Shown here: positions 32,455 to 43,599 of the stretch, in pieces
Numbering within the stretch: the stretch's first letter is position 1
Layout: every line of letters starts with the position of its first letter
NCBI GenBank assembly: GCA_963575745.1
Contig: CAUYUJ010018052.1
Location: 136,501-200,500 of the forward strand
Origin: Prorocentrum cordatum
Lineage: Eukaryota; Sar; Dinophyceae; Prorocentrales; Prorocentraceae
Reading direction: 5' to 3'
Length of the DNA: 64,000 nucleotides
Program-made: the position numbers and the translations under genes
The notes under the pieces: model-generated
What the model saw: the letters and a program-made list of their open reading frames with translations, nothing else
Databases searched by the model: none
Told to the model about the DNA's origin: nothing

Positions 32455-32900
32455 CCCCTCGCCCCCTGGCCCGCGATGATGGCGGATCATGAACAGGTTG
32501 CACCCTCGCCGATGGAGGACACCTTTCAGGGCAACCAATGACAATCTCGTTGTACAACTCCGACATCCGCCAGTTCCGCAAGCGGAGGCCCGCTATCCAC
32601 CCAGGGGAGTGGAAGCTGCCAAGCTGCCGAACGACATGACCTACCCGTTTATATGAAAGTTGATCGGGATCACCATGCGCGACAGCCAGGTTTACGAGGA
32701 GTGACGCTGGGAATGGGTGCGAACCCCTGGGCTCCCGTCCATCGCGGAGGTGAAGGGGATGCTTAGGGAGCACTCGCGCTCCCTCGCGGCCGTCACCAAT
32801 CCAGAGTACATGCAGATTCCTTCCAACTTAAACTGCACGACAGCCTCGTTCCATGAGCCACGCGCTGCTTTCAAGGCCAGGCTCACGATACTTGGGCGAA
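32455..32900 (+). pseudogene. Decayed coding tract of unknown family, two in-frame TGA
   Basis: From about 32606 one frame reads with clean codon bias: VEAAKLPNDMTYPFI, then TGA (32654-32656), KLIGITMRDSQVYEE, then TGA (32702-32704), RWEWVRTPGLPSIAEVKGML and on to about 32895. Both TGA codons are what C-to-T change in a CpG would make from CGA. Upstream, 32485-32600, other frames also look coding (MTISLYNSDIRQFRKRR), suggesting frameshifts. I do not recognise the family. A 205-bp dispersed repeat starts directly downstream. Confidence 0.35.
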
Positions 32901-32929
32901 GGTCCTTCCTTCACTTTTCTTTTCCTCGG

Positions 32930-33140
32930 GCGTTGGCAGAACTGGGTTTAATGGGATCTGGTTTAGTGATGTGTACTGGGGGACGCCCCCCCGTCCCGCT
33001 CCACTAACCGGAACTGCGGTTTTCCTAACAAAAACACCAGCTGCGGCAGACCTGGTCTAGTGATCTTGGCCAACTTAGGGGCTCCAGGGCCCTACTGCCA
33101 AGCGGGTCCCCTTACCTGGGGTCCTGGCTATACCCGTTTC
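32930..33140 (+). repeat. Dispersed 205-bp repeat, copy 1
   Basis: Shares with 35428-35636, in order: CGTTGGCAG, CTGGGTTTARTGGGA, GATGTGTACTGGGGGACGCC, CCACTAACC, GCTRCGGCAGACCTGGT, GGTCCCCTTACCTGGGGT and CTGGCTATACCCG. No terminal inverted repeats and no coding. Confidence 0.8.
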
Positions 33141-33339
33141 CCCTTCTTCATTCATTCCGAGCTTCCCTCTGCCGTCCTCGCCCCGAGAAGGCCGCCGATT
33201 CGCCGCCGCGCCAGGTCGAGAGAGGCGGGGTAGGAGCAATCGGATGCTTCGCCGACCTTTCTTGGCCTGCCGAACCTCCTCCATGCTCCTGAGGCTGGCG
33301 GCGCTCGTACCTGTAAACTGGTGGGGCAGGTTTTTGCAC

Positions 33340-33465
33340 TCAAAACCTAATTTTGAAATGCGAAAGCCAGTTTTGGCTTCAAACAACTGGGTTCTTGAAT
33401 TCAAGAAACTCAAAAAACAGTTCTGGAATTCAAAAACCAGTTTCTTGAATTCAAAATCCAAGCTC
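33340..33465 (+). repeat. AT-rich minisatellite with AATTCAARAAMC words
   Basis: TTGAATTCAAGAAACTC, TGGAATTCAAAAACCAG and TTGAATTCAAAATCC lie in tandem, with spacing about 22 bp. Sharply more AT-rich than its surroundings. Confidence 0.7.
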
Positions 33466-34655
33466 CCATGGTAGAAAGTCGCAACCTAGATTCGATGCAA
33501 GCACTGCGTCTTAGATTCGAGGGCATTCGCAGCCCTCAGAGAGTCGCAGCTGACCATTATTACCCATGATCATGCGCTGCTGCTGTCCCTCCTCCCTCTC
33601 GCCTCATCATGCACACACACAGAGGTGGTCGATGTGCAGGTTCCATGTCCACCCATGGCCTTTTTGAAGGCAAAACCTGGGCAGGCTCCTTCGGTCGTGG
33701 AAGCGTCGTTCCAAGTGTTGCCAGGCGCTGACCATAGCCACTTGTACAAGGTGTGGGAGGCACTGTACCTACGGGAGGTGCCCGTACCCATCCCTCCCCT
33801 CTTTGCTATTCCTTGCCCTCCACCCCTCAAAGGCCCAGCGCATCCTTTCTTCGCCCGACGGCTCTGCATAGTCATTTTGGCTCTCGAGCCCATCTCCTCC
33901 TTCTCGCTCGCCTGTCCAATACGATAGGCATCCCACCAGATCGCACTGGGTATGGTGACATACTGCTACAGGCCTTTTTGTTGCTCACCCCAAAGTAAGC
34001 AACCAGCCAAAGTATGTGCTGGCCCAGCTGTGCAAGGGAAAGTCGCCTCGTACTCTTGCATTTTCCTCTATAAATATCCTCATCCCCCTCGCTCATTACC
34101 AACAACTCCTGGCGTGGCGATTGGCCGTATCAGCAGCGGAAGACGCTCGGACGTTTTGGCAATTGGGGCACTAAGCCTGCCTGCGCGCACCTGGCGCCGT
34201 TACACGTCAAGCTGTGGCGTACAACTGCCTCAGGTCAAAAGCCCTCCTGCCAGGAAGTGCGCCCTTTGCTGTCTCTCGCAGTGTCTGTGTTGCGTGTTTT
34301 ACTCGCTGGGGCTTCGTCTTCGAATGCAACCACTGGCCCATCTGGTCAGGCACGTCGGAATATGTCGGATCATTGTGTTGCTCGCTGATCGTCGTCCTCC
34401 TTTTGCTCAGCTTTCTCCTCCTCCTCCTCCTCCTCCTCCTCCTTCTAATGTTCCTCGTTGTGGCTGCCTTCTCGTTCCTTGCAATCCTCCCCCTTCCCCC
34501 TCCTCTAGCCCCTCGGTTTCGCTTCGAGTGGCGGCGGGAAAGGCGCCAGCATGATGTATGTTGAAGAGCCCGCAGCCCAAGACCAACGCCTGGCTTGCCC
34601 TTTGTTTGGTTACGCGTGGCGCTGAGGGGCGATGGTGCTAGGAGCATGTGTGCTG
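33466..34655. other. Spacer, no gene recognised
   Basis: Unique-looking sequence. TAGTCATTTTGGCTC at 33868-33882 resembles the dinoflagellate spliced leader (see findings). A short TCC run lies at 34412-34445. No domain in any frame. Confidence 0.35.
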
Positions 34656-34895
34656 CCCAGAAGGAGAGAGAGAGAGAGAGAGAGAAAACAAAAGAGAAGA
34701 GTTAACAGGATACACGCACATACACACACATATGTATATATAGAGACAGAGAGAGAGAGAGAGAGAACGAGAGAGAGAGAGAGAAGCATATGATGCGGTT
34801 TCTGTGAAGAGAGATAGAACAACAAAAACGCTAAATAGGGAGACACAGTGAATGGAAGAGAGACGGAGAGAGAGAGAGAGAGAGACAACGACGGG
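34656..34895 (+). repeat. GA dinucleotide tracts
   Basis: GAGAGA runs at about 34662-34685, 34744-34785 and 34863-34886, separated by AT-rich linkers with TATATA. Confidence 0.85.
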
Positions 34896-35427
34896 GCGGA
34901 GTTCAGGCATAACACAACGACGATGACAACGAATAGGCATCACAACTACTTCGAATATTAATACACTGTCCGCGTCCAGAAGCCCCTTGTCTTCGCTCAA
35001 AAGATGCAAGGCGATCTTCAGTGCCTGGCCGATTGCGATACCGATCGCGATGCCAACTAAACCCCCGAACGTGTGATCCAATCATCGCCCAGATCACGGT
35101 GACCAATATCTGGATCTCAAACCTGCTGCCTGATCGAACCAGACGGCTGGGTGATGAATCCTACCAAATACCTTGCGATCGTCCCGTCGCCGATCAAAGT
35201 TGTTGCGGCGTGCGATGACCCGGACAGCAGCATGACCAAGCCCATCGACCTCGAAACCCAATGACGTTCAGAACGCTCAAATGCAGCCCCGCGGCCAACA
35301 AAATAGTGCCCACCAGAACCCGCAAGGGACGGCGGGCCACGCCGAGCCCGAGCGCGCAGAAGCGCGCCTCCTGACACCGCCGGACTGCAGCTGGGAGCGT
35401 CTTCTTCCATATGAGCGGGAAAGGATC
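34896..35427. other. Unresolved tract with weak coding signal
   Basis: A plus frame at 35117-35264 reads LIEPDGWVMNPTKYLAIVPS and on to TGA with a plausible bias. Minus frames over the same area read as hydrophobic helices (VGIAIGIAIGQALKIAL). Both cannot be right, and each is broken by stops and frameshifts. I cannot say which strand, if any, once coded. Confidence 0.2.
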
Positions 35428-35636
35428 GGTCGTTGGCAGGACTGGGTTTAGTGGGACCATGTTTAATGATGTGTACTGGGGGACGCCCTCCCGCCCCATT
35501 CCACTAACCAGAACTGCCGTCACCCGAAAAACACGAGCTACGGCAGACCTGGTTTAGTGATTCTGGCCAATTTAAAAGGCTTGAGGGCCCTACTACTAAC
35601 GGGGTCCCCTTACCTGGGGTTCTGGCTATACCCGAA
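35428..35636 (+). repeat. Dispersed 205-bp repeat, copy 2
   Basis: Partner of 32930-33140, same orientation. Confidence 0.8.
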
Positions 35637-35935
35637 AGGAGGGAGAGCGGCGGGGGGGAGGAAAGTTAGCGGATCGTACCCGCGGGCCCTTCCCCAGCGC
35701 AGCGTCCAGGCGGTGGGCATCACAAACAAAAATTCGCTTGCGAATTATTCAGCTGCATGAGTTTCGCCGTGCCCCCTTCCTCCTTCATCCTCCCTCTTCC
35801 CTCCTCTCCCCCTCTTTCCCAAACTAGGTTTTGCCAAGGGGGATCTTACTTCACTGTAAGAAGAACCGGCGGGCGCGGGGCCTGTCGTCAGAGCCGTTGC
35901 TCGGGGTTCCTCGGGGTTGAATGGGGTTGCCGCAG
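35637..35935. other. Spacer, nothing recognised
   Basis: Unique-looking; leads into the 10-bp array. Confidence 0.3.
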
Positions 35936-37025
35936 TGCCAAGCAAAACAAAGCAGTGCTAAACAATGCCAAGCCTCGCCAACCAGTACCAAACAATGCCA
36001 AACAATGCCAAGCAACGCCAATCACGCAATACCAAGCAATGCCAAACAGTGCCAATCAGTGCCAAACAATGCCAAGTAACGCCTAATAGCGCGATGCAGC
36101 GCCAATCAATGCCGAGCAGCGCACAGCAGTAAAGTCCAACAAATGCCCAGCATCGCCAGGCAATGCACACCAATGCCAAGCAGATGCCAAGCCAATGCCA
36201 AACAACGCCAAACACGCAAGGCACAGCAAAGCAGTGTCACGCAATGCCAAGCAACGCATGCCAAGCAACGATAAGCACACAACGCCAAACAATGCCAAGC
36301 AACGCCGACCAGTGCCGAGCGATGCCACGAATTGCCGAGCAATGCGAAGCAACGCCAAGTAATGCCAAGCGACGCCAAGCAACGCCATGCAATGCCAATC
36401 CATGCGCGCCAAGCAGCGCCGGGCAATGCACATCACCGACATGCCAAGCAACGATCCCAAGTCATGTCAACCAGCGGTAAGTAATGCCAAGCCATGCCAG
36501 TTCCAAGCAATGCAAGCCATGCCACGCAGTGTCAAACAATTGAACGCACCGCCCAACAACGCCAAATCAAACAAAAGAAATGCAAACATATGTCACGGAA
36601 TGCCAAGCCACGCAATACCAAACAATGCCAAGCGATGCCAAGTATGATCAAACAGTGCCAAACAATGACAAGCAATGCCATGTAATGTCAAGGCATTCCT
36701 GGCATTACCAAACAATGCCAAGCAAGGATACCAAGCAATGTATGGCCACGCCGAACAATGCCGCGTACAATCAAGCAACGATCAAGCATTGCCAAGCAAC
36801 GCGAAACACTGCCAAGCACTTCCAGGCCGATCCGTGCGGATCAGTGCCGCGCAACGCCAAGCACTGCCAAGCAACGCCAAGCAATGTCAAGCAATGCGAA
36901 GCAATGCCACGCAGTGCCAAACAGCACCCAGCAGTGCTTAGCAACGCCGAGCAGCGCCAAGCAGCACCAAACAATGCCGAGCAGCGGTTCCAACCAACGC
37001 CAAACGACGCAACGCAGTCCCAAGG
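35936..37025 (+). repeat. 10-bp tandem array AATGCCAAGC, about 1.1 kb
   Basis: Roughly one hundred degenerate units of AATGCCAAGC / AACGCCAAGC. The commonest change is ACG versus ATG, i.e. CpG against TpG. A 10-bp period cycles through all three frames, which explains the long Cys/Trp/Leu-rich and Gln/Asn-rich open frames on both strands. The period is close to one DNA helical turn. Confidence 0.9.
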
Positions 37026-37937
37026 AGTGCTTTGCACTGCGTTGCTCGGAGCTGCTTCGGATTGCGTCGGGAGCAAGAAGAATCCACGCTGGGATCGCGC
37101 CAGGCCCTTTTTCTGTACACCCATCGTGCTACCATGAAGGAACGCCCACTGAGGAACGAACGGGATGTCCTGGCCACGCCAAGCCTCGTCCACGAATAGG
37201 CCCCCCGGACCTGGACCTGACGAGCGCCCCGAAAGCCGAACCCCCTCCCCTCCCTTTCCTCCTCTCCGCTCTTCCTCTCCTCTCTCGTTACTCATCTCCC
37301 TTGTCATTGCACTGGCCTGGCAGACGTGCTGCAGCGGATTTCTGCGTGGACTTTTGCCCGAAACGGCGAGCGAAAAACGAAGTGAATGTCGCTTGAATTT
37401 CTTGGGGCTTCATTCCTGACAAAAAAAAAAAACAAAAAACGGAATTCACCTCGAAATCCGGAACGAAATTCTCCGGGACACTCCGGGCCCATCCCATCGT
37501 TTTCCGAACGAAATTCGCTCTGCGATGTTGGCGCGATGACCCTTGCCTTCTCCCTGTTCTGTTCTGCTGTTGTGCTGGCCCCACTGAAAGGAGCAACTCC
37601 CAAACGCAGCCGGTCAGTCTAGACACCAGTCAAGAATCCCGGAAACATGACCAAGGCGCCCAGTGCCATCAATGTGTGGACAGAGCAACGGCAGGAAGAG
37701 GAAGCCGGCGGCGAGGAGGGGGAGAGGAACGACAATGAAACACGAGCACGGGAGCAGCAAGGAGGAGGCAGGGGAGCGAGGGAGAGAGGAAGCAGCAAGC
37801 AGACGGACGAGTGAAGGAGCGGACCGGCGGGCAGAACCAGAGGAGAAGGGAACGGGAGACAAGGACCTGAACATGCAAGCCTCAGCGAAAGCCTCTTCAG
37901 AGCTTCGCCAATGGGCCCTGCCTTGAGCGAGCAGTAT
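37026..37937. other. Spacer with an A-run, no gene recognised
   Basis: A 12-nt A run at about 37421-37432 followed by ACAAAAAACGG, then GAATTC/CGAAATCCGGAACG words repeated to 37520. No domain. Confidence 0.35.
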
Positions 37938-38282
37938 TCACCCAACATTGTGGAATGGGTCCTCGCATTCGGCGCCGCCGTTAACCTTGGTGGTCAGTTG
38001 TGACTCCCACCGCCAGGCCTTATACCTGGTCTTGTGGATACCACAACACTTGCTGTGATGCCATGCTTGCCCGGACCTCCACGAGGCAAGACACCACGTG
38101 AGGAGAGCGACGCAACAGACACCATTCATGCGGGCGAAGTGTCCTGCGAATCTAAGAGCTCGCAACCGCCGCATCTGGTTTGTTGCGCCACCGCACTGTT
38201 CCAGAAGCCGCTGGCCACGACGATATAAACGTCTCCAATAAGAACCGATATCCTCGCCAGGTTCTCCGCGGACGTTTGCCAC
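37938..38282 (-). pseudogene. Reverse-transcriptase tail remnant of a non-LTR retrotransposon
   Basis: The minus frame reads EDIGSYWRRLYRRGQRLL, then RALRFAGHFARM, then KTRYKAWRWESQL. A G-H-x-A-R-M followed some 30 residues later by R-Y-x-x-W-R-W-E is the pattern I associate with the C-terminal tail of dinoflagellate non-LTR reverse transcriptases, after the polymerase core. The frame ends at TGA soon after the RWE motif, and no catalytic core lies directly upstream, so this is a fragment. It is on the same strand as, and downstream of, the ORF1-like remnant at 39850-40718. Confidence 0.5.
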
Positions 38283-39849
38283 AGCAGCAAACTTGCGTTA
38301 GGCCCATGCATGCAGGGTCCGCGTCTGGGCTTTTGTGGGAACCCAATTTCCTGCTAGCCGCAGCAAGGAAAACGGCATACATTATCAAGGGCGGCCCTCC
38401 GTCTCAAAGACACAGAAGAGCAGTGCAACGTTTTCTTCCACTGGTGGAATACCTTACTCGCCTGCGCCAAGCGGCACTCTATTCCAGCAGCACCACTGCC
38501 GCTGGACAAGCCGGCCACATTGCCATCGAACACAAAGTGCGGCGACTAGGCCACGTGTTCTCCCTTGCCTTCTCCCTCTCCCTCCCTCTCCATCCCTCTT
38601 CCTGTTCCTGTCGCTGTCGTTCCCTCTTGTCCTTGCCCCAGTCTCCCGGACAGCCCCCTAGACGCACAACGCGAGCTTCGGGGCTGCCCGTAAAGTCACC
38701 ATCGGGGGCGCGAGCGCCCGCCTGGCCATCCAGGTCGAATGCGCCAGAAACGCATTGCTGCCCCTAGCCGGCGCCGCCCTGGACCAACAGAAATGCTTCG
38801 ACCATCTCGTCACCGAGGTCTGCCTCCGCCCGGCGGCCCACGCGGGGTGCCCGACAAACAAGTCTGCGCGGCAGGACAACATTAAAGCTGAGCGCGTTCG
38901 GCACGTCCAGGAATCTGGCGCGCATTCCTCAACTCTTGTCCGTGCCAGCGGGGTCGCCAGGCCAACTCGTGTTGCCTGGGGGACATCGAACCACTGATGT
39001 GCGCGTGGGCCCAGAGTAAGCACAAGTATGTCCCGCGCGGCATGCAGGAGGACAGGGGGATTAAAGGTGATGCCTCCCGCAGCCGCCGCTCGAAACCCTC
39101 CAGAACGTAGGTTGGCCCTCCACTCTGGAAGTCTTCCAGAGTAGGAGGAGGACCAGAGGGGACGAGGAGGGGGAGGAGGACGAGGCGGAGAAGGAGGAAG
39201 GGAAAAGGGGCGGCGAAAGAGGGACGGCGGGCGGATTGAGGCCAACGATGAGAACATTGCTCTTACCTTTGTCCCACAACCACGGCGATGACGCGGAGGA
39301 TGGGGCGGATATCGAAATCGCGGGCCTCGGAGGTCGAGGGTCGGGCGCCCGCCCAGCCCCCTCCTCACTGCAGGGGCGCGACCTTGCCGAAGGGCCTCAC
39401 GACGTCGAGAGCCTCGCCCTCGAACTCCCCGTCGCCATGGCGACGAGCCTCTTGAACTCCATCCCCCTGGAGTTCTCCTCGAACGACGGCCCCTCTGGGC
39501 GCCTGGGGCCTCTCACCTCCTGCAGGAGGGAGAGGCACGAGGCCTCGAGCGATGGCGAACGACGGCGAGGAGCGCCAGAGCAGCGCCGAGATGCGCCACC
39601 GATGCCGTCGGACGCGCTCCCGGCGGAGTCCCTCCCCACGGGCCTCCACCGCGGGGGGCGCGCCCGGCCCGAGAGGATGGCACGCCCCACGGGCCTGCAT
39701 GCCATCCGGGCGGCAGCTCCTTCTCGGAGAGATGCTGCACACCGGATGCACATCGAAGAAGCGCCCAACGGGGACCCTGTTTTGATGTGGGGGGGCCCTC
39801 CATCCGTGCAGCTGCCGCGCGCGGCTGCACGTCGGGTGATACGTTGGGG
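38283..39849. other. Spacer between the two retroelement remnants
   Basis: Contains CT-rich (38565-38600) and GGA-rich (39138-39200) low-complexity DNA and GC-rich frames on the minus strand with no polymerase or endonuclease motif I can identify. It may be the scrambled body of the same retroelement. Confidence 0.3.
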
Positions 39850-40718
39850 GGGGCGTCTCGAGCGATAACCCCAGTGTGGAGAGGAACTGCCCTCTCCTCC
39901 TCTTGACGGCCACGCGGGCCTTGAGCTGGTCATGTTCACCTCTCGCGTTTGAAGCCTTCATGGCCGCGTCTGCAAACAACGTGATCCGTGAGCAACTGCC
40001 TCCGCCAGTCAGCAGCTTCCAACTCCTCGTTGTCCAACTCTTCACCGATTCCGAAAGCGAAGGCCGTACCGAAATCGATCGTGACACCGCCACTCTAGCT
40101 TCCCAACAGAGCCGCCAAGGATAACGTTGGCTGCAGGTCGGGAGCGGTAGTAGGACCAGTAGGGGCCAGTGATGCAACCATCTGTGCGAGTGTGTCGTAA
40201 TCCTTCTGAAAGGGAATCAAGCTTGTCTTTGAATTCACATACCTACGTCCAGTGGGATTCCACATCGTGCTGCCATTTGTGGTACTGGTCCAAAACCTTA
40301 GAGAGGCGGCCTGATTGCTGGCCGAACAGACGACGAGCTTGAGCCATGCGGGACTCCACAGGTTTCGTGGGGTGTTGGCTTCTCGTTGAGCTCATCCAAA
40401 CGCTTCTTGCACGCAAAAGCTAACACATTCTGCCCTGATGTGGTGGATGCCGACACCGGCTGCTTCCGACTCCCCAGCCGTGAGCCGAACGATCGGGTTC
40501 AACAGTGGTGGGCGGACCAGCAAACCAGCACGAGTCGGACTGAAGGCGACATCTATGACCATGGGTTCTGTGGATCTCCAAGTGCCGCAGTGCTTGCACC
40601 AGTGGAACAAGTGAGGGTTATTTTTTACAATCGCACATGAGGCATGTCCAAATTGCTTTGGACTTTTTTTCTGGCCAGCGAGCTTAGGGCTTGTAGTCGA
40701 AATCCAAAGAAGAAGCAC
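39850..40718 (-). pseudogene. Retroelement ORF1-like remnant with a zinc motif and helical segments
   Basis: Minus strand, in several frames. A segment with HLFHWCKHCGTWRSTE (near 40610) has a C-x2-C motif. Then comes MAQARRLFGQQSGRLSKVLD, continuing into KWQHDVESHWT, a likely helix (about 40350-40240). Then QKDYDTLAQMVASLAPTGP, GEELDNEELEAADWRRQLL and DAAMKASNARGEHDQLKARV toward 39890. The pieces are in consistent order but need frame changes, so the gene is dead. A zinc motif followed by charged helices is typical of retroelement ORF1 proteins; the identity is inferred. Confidence 0.4.
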
Positions 40719-40917
40719 GTGAATAATTCATCGAGCCCCTCATGCTTGGCACATGTGCGTAAAGAATGTAATCGTAGTTCTGTCTGAAAAACGCGGCACA
40801 GCCGCAGTCCAACGGACAGAGTAAAGCGGTGAAGACTGGTGAGGCCGCGACATCCCCTTGCGAAAAAAACACGTCCCTGAGCGAAGCGCTAATTACGGAC
40901 TTGAGCCGGCATGGCAA
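40719..40917. other. Short spacer
   Basis: Nothing recognised. Confidence 0.3.
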
Positions 40918-42310
40918 CGGAGGGAGGAGGAGAAGGAGGAGGAGGAGGAGGAAAAGGAGAAGACGAGCAGGAGGAGAAGACGAGCAGGAGGAGGAGGAGG
41001 AGGAAGAGCAGGAGGAGGAGGAGGAGGAGGAGGAGGAGGAGGAAGAGGAGAAGGAGGACGAACAGTGGAGGAGGAGAAAGTGGAGGAGGAGGAGGAGGAG
41101 GAAAAGGAGAAGGAGGACGAACAGTGGAGGAGGAGAAAAGAGAGGAGGAGGTGGAGGAGGAGGAGGAGGGGGGGAGGGGGGGACGACGACGACGACGACG
41201 GCGACGACCCTCCGCAGGCCTGGCGCGGCTCCGAGGGCCTGGAGGCCCCAGCGCAGGCGGGGCCACGGTCGCACTCCGCCTCTGGCGGCGGGGAGAAGGC
41301 GTCCACCGGTCGGCGCGCCGCCCGCCGGGATCCCGTCCTGAGAGCGCCCTGGGACAGTTCTCCCCCTCGCCCTGCCGAGAAGCTGCTCCCCGTGCCTCCC
41401 AGGGCCAGCCCCCCAGAGGCTCGAGGCCGTGTCGGGGGCAGCCCAGAGGCGAAGTCCGAGCCCCAAACCCTCGTGCAGAGCGCACGGGGCATGACAGAGG
41501 GAGCCCCCTCGCCCTCCGAGCCCCGCCCCCCTCCCCTGGGGGGCGCCCTGCTGGCCGAGGTGCCGCCGGGCTTCTCCGCGGGAGCCGTGGAGCCGCCGCC
41601 CGGGCTGGCAGCGGTGGGCGGTGACGCGGACTCCTCTTCTGCCGTCCTCCTCGTTTCCGTGAATCCTCGTTGTTATCGTCCTCCTCCTCCTCCTCCTTCT
41701 CCTGGAGGCGGAGGAGGAGGAGAAGGAGGAGGAGGAGGAAGAGGAGGAGGAGGAGGAGCGGGAGGAGGAGGAGGATAAGGAGGAGGAGGAGGACGGGGCT
41801 CAGGAGGAGACGGAGGAGGAGGAGGAGGAGGAGGAGGAGGAGAGGAGGAGGAGGAGGAGGATGAGGAGGAGGAGGAGGAGGAGGAGGAGGAGGGTGAGGG
41901 TGAGGGTGAGGGTGAGGAGGAGGAGGAGGAGGAGGAGGAGGAGGAGGAGCTGGAGGAGGGGGAGAAGGAGGAGGAGGAGGAGGAGGAGGAGGAGGGAGGA
42001 GCAGGAGGAGGAGGCGGAGGAGGACGAGGGCGCATAAAGATGAGGGAGGAGGGATGAGGGAGGATGAGAAAGCAGGAGGAAGGATGGATGAGGACAGGGA
42101 GGAGGAGGCGGAGGAGGAGGAGGAGGATCAGGGCGGAGGGCAGAGGGAGGAGGAGGGGGAGGAAGGAGCAGGAGGAGGAGGACCAGGGCGGATGGCAGAG
42201 GGAGGAGGAGGAGGAGGAGGAGAGAAGGAGTGGAGGGAGCAGGAGGAGGAGGAGTTGGAGGTGGATGAGGGTGCACAAAGAGGAAGAGGAGGAAAAAGAG
42301 GAGAAAAGAG
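40918..42310 (+). repeat. GGA-rich block with several arrays
   Basis: GGA arrays at 40918-41190 and 41690-42310, separated by 41191-41689, which is GC-rich with GAC repeats at 41184-41205 and no recognised gene. The phrase AAGGAGGACGAACAGTGGAG occurs at about 41053 and 41110, showing segmental duplication inside the array. GAGGGT repeats lie at 41890-41915. Confidence 0.88.
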
Positions 42311-42673
42311 GGTGAACGAGGAGGGATGATGGTCATGACGATGATGATGCTGCTGATGATGATGCTGCTGATGATGATGCTGATGCTGATGATGATGATG
42401 ATGATGATGTTGATGTTGATGATGATGCCGATGCTGATGCTGATGCTGATGCTGATGCTGATGATGATGATGCTGATGATGATGATGATGCTGATGATGA
42501 TGATGATGAGAGAAGGAGGAGGAGGATGAGGAGGGGGAGGAGGAGGAGGAGGAGAGCGAGGAGGAGGAGGAGGAGGAGGAGGAGGAGGGGGAGGCGGAGG
42601 CGGAGGCGGCGGAAGAGGAGGAAGAAGAGAAGAGACGGAAGAGGAAGAGGAAGAGAGGGAGGAGGAGGAGGAA
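42311..42673 (+). repeat. GATGATGCT array followed by GGA array
   Basis: GATGAT and GCTGAT triplets for about 180 bp (42326-42508), then GGA/GAGG with GGCGGAGGC variants to about 42673. Confidence 0.9.
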
Positions 42674-42751
42674 TCACTTGTCGTGTGATACGCTCTCTTG
42701 TACCTTGCCCGTTTCCCCTTCCTGCCCTACTCTCCAAAACAGGCGGCGGAC

Positions 42752-43105
42752 ACACACACATTCACATGCACACACACACACGCACAAGCACACACACACA
42801 CACGCACGCACGAACGCATGCACGCACGCACACGCACACACACACACACGCGCACAAGCACATACACACACACACGCACAAGCACACACACACACACACG
42901 CACGCACGAACGCATGCACGCACGCACGCGCACACACACACACACACGCACACACACACAGACACACACACACACACGCACACGCACACGCACACGCACA
43001 CACACGCACACGCATACACACACACCCACACACACACACACGCACACGCACACGCACACGCACACGCACACGCACACGCACACACAAACACACACACACA
43101 CGCCT
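42752..43105 (+). repeat. CA / ACGCAC microsatellite
   Basis: CACACA with ACGCAC variants. A block of about 95 bp containing GCACGAACGCATGCACGCAC is present at about 42800 and again at about 42900, so part of the array was duplicated as a segment. Confidence 0.88.
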
Positions 43106-43134
43106 ATAGAGCCGAGCCGAGGGGGAGGGGGGGT

Positions 43135-43560
43135 GGACGAGGGGGAGGAGGGGGAGGAAGATGAGGAAGAGAGGAGGAAGAAGAAGAAGAAGAAGAAGAA
43201 GAAGAGGAAACGGCTGTTTCCTGGGACCACGATTCGAAGATCGAGGCTGTTGTTTCGGTTCCCGTGTTTGATGGGTCCCCTGGAAAGCGGCGGTCTCGAC
43301 GGCTACACACCCGTCTGAAATTCTCGCCCGAACGCACCCCTGGATCTGTCCAGAGTGGGAGGAGGAGGGAGAGGAGGAGGAGGAGGAGAAGGAGGAGGAG
43401 CAGCAGGAGGAGGAGGAGGAGGAGGAGGAGGAGAGGGGAGAGGAAGAGGAGGAGGAGGAGGAGGAGGAGAAGAAGGATGAGGAGGAGGAGGAGGAGGAGG
43501 GGGAGGAGGAAGCCGAGGAAAACGAGGAGGCTGAGGGGGAGGAGGAAGAGCCTCGGCGGG
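43135..43560 (+). repeat. GGA and GAA arrays
   Basis: GGGGAGG and AAGAAGAAG at 43140-43205, unique sequence 43206-43354, GGA arrays 43355-43535. Confidence 0.85.
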
Positions 43561-43599
43561 TAGCGGGTGCCCTGGGTTGGACAGGGAGCGGCTCGTGAG

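Noticed and set aside
32944-32958. Telomere-like GGGTTTA word
   Set aside because: Single words within the 205-bp repeat, not a tandem TTTAGGG run.
34638-35523. Multi-pass membrane protein on the minus strand
   Set aside because: The hydrophobic stretches fall in different frames with stops between, and the opposite strand shows an equally good short frame.
40829-41778. Long Glu/Gly/Arg-rich frames
   Set aside because: GGA arrays read in any frame give Glu, Gly or Arg runs.
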